Assembly (NCBI GenBank): GCA_029204225.1
Contig: CM055113.1
Coordinates: forward strand, 26,339,462 to 26,403,461
Length of the DNA: 64,000 nt
From: Diphasiastrum complanatum
Taxonomy: Eukaryota; Streptophyta; Lycopodiopsida; Lycopodiales; Lycopodiaceae
Direction: 5' to 3'
Part shown: positions 63,716 through 64,000 of the stretch, piece after piece
How the letters are laid out: each line of letters begins with the position of its first letter
How positions within the stretch are numbered: the first letter of the stretch is position 1
Position numbers and translations under genes: made by a program
The notes under the pieces: model-generated
Told to the model about the DNA's origin: nothing
Databases searched by the model: none
The model's input: the letters and a program-made list of their open reading frames with translations, nothing else

Positions 63716-64000
63716 AGGTTCCACCTCTAAATCCTTTTGGACCTCTTGGAATTCATCAAACAAAAGCTTTACACTTGTCTACACTCTAATTGGCACGTGT
63801 TTAGTCTCTTACTCTATTTTGGCTCAATAGTGGCATTACAATGGAAATGCATAATTTGCCATCTATGCCAAATTTATTCCTATCAACATCCTACACCTAG
63901 ATGCTTGATGTAAAAAACATAAGACCCCTATATCTAACATAGATAATCTTTTTCAATTCTTCACACATTTGCCAGGATCGTACACTGATAAGATGTTTAA
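63716..64000. repeat. Start of a tandem duplicate of 62,287-63,715
   Basis: AAGGTTCCACC at 63,716 repeats 62,287, and the sequence continues through the Copia-2 LTR end (to about 63,966) into the transposase start TTGCCAGGATCGTACACTG at the window edge. The period is 1,429 bp. The copy has CACATTTGCC at the LTR/transposase junction where the first has CACAATTGCC. Confidence 0.9.

Overview
This is nuclear DNA from a land plant. The evidence is plant-type Ty1/copia and chromodomain Ty3/gypsy retrotransposons primed by initiator-Met tRNA (the PBS TGGTATCAGAGCC is visible beside several LTRs), PIF/Harbinger transposon genes, a tRNA-derived SINE, long AG/CT microsatellites, and one host-type gene, a plant class GH18 chitinase. 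TE density and long intergenic spans suggest a large plant genome (fern, lycophyte or gymnosperm would fit), but the sequence does not fix the species. Almost every coding stretch is a transposon gene, and most are broken.

Layout. 1-5,946: dead Copia pol (+) joined to a dead Copia gag-PR (-), then a non-coding segment with two AG tracts; the whole block recurs in direct orientation at 50,746-56,185. 5,947-13,610: minus-strand Ty3/gypsy debris, namely gag, a leader with PBS, and three LTRs of two subfamilies in an irregular tandem. 13,611-26,513: a Harbinger locus on the minus strand (transposase and Myb/SANT-like partner) split by a full-length Copia (14,220-20,378, TSD AACAT) and a truncated Copia (20,816-24,658). 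28,190-30,876: gypsy integrase with chromodomain plus 3' LTR. 30,877-33,760: mosaic repeats, palindromes, a SINE and the chitinase 5' flank. 33,761-34,692: frameshifted GH18 chitinase. 37,391-41,194: Copia (-). 41,195-42,870: inverted copy of the chitinase 5' end fused to that Copia. 44,100-47,093: an old Copia. 47,551-49,366: a tandem array carrying AG tracts. 49,728-56,185: second copy of the first block. 56,346-64,000: inverted second copy of the Harbinger locus, with its Myb-like ORF intact but its transposase broken by the same Copia insertion and by a gypsy LTR, ending in a 1.43-kb tandem duplication that runs off the window.

How the parts relate. Three duplications tie the window together: the direct block (1-5.9 / 50.7-56.2 kb), the inverted Harbinger block (24.1-27.5 / 56.3-59.8 kb) and the inverted chitinase upstream block (about 31.0-33.85 / 41.2-42.2 kb). 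Shared stops, frameshifts and insertions give a relative order of events. AG tracts sit at or near several breakpoints. The most striking single object is the in-frame join of the chitinase signal-peptide codons to the start of a Copia protease at 41,194/41,195.
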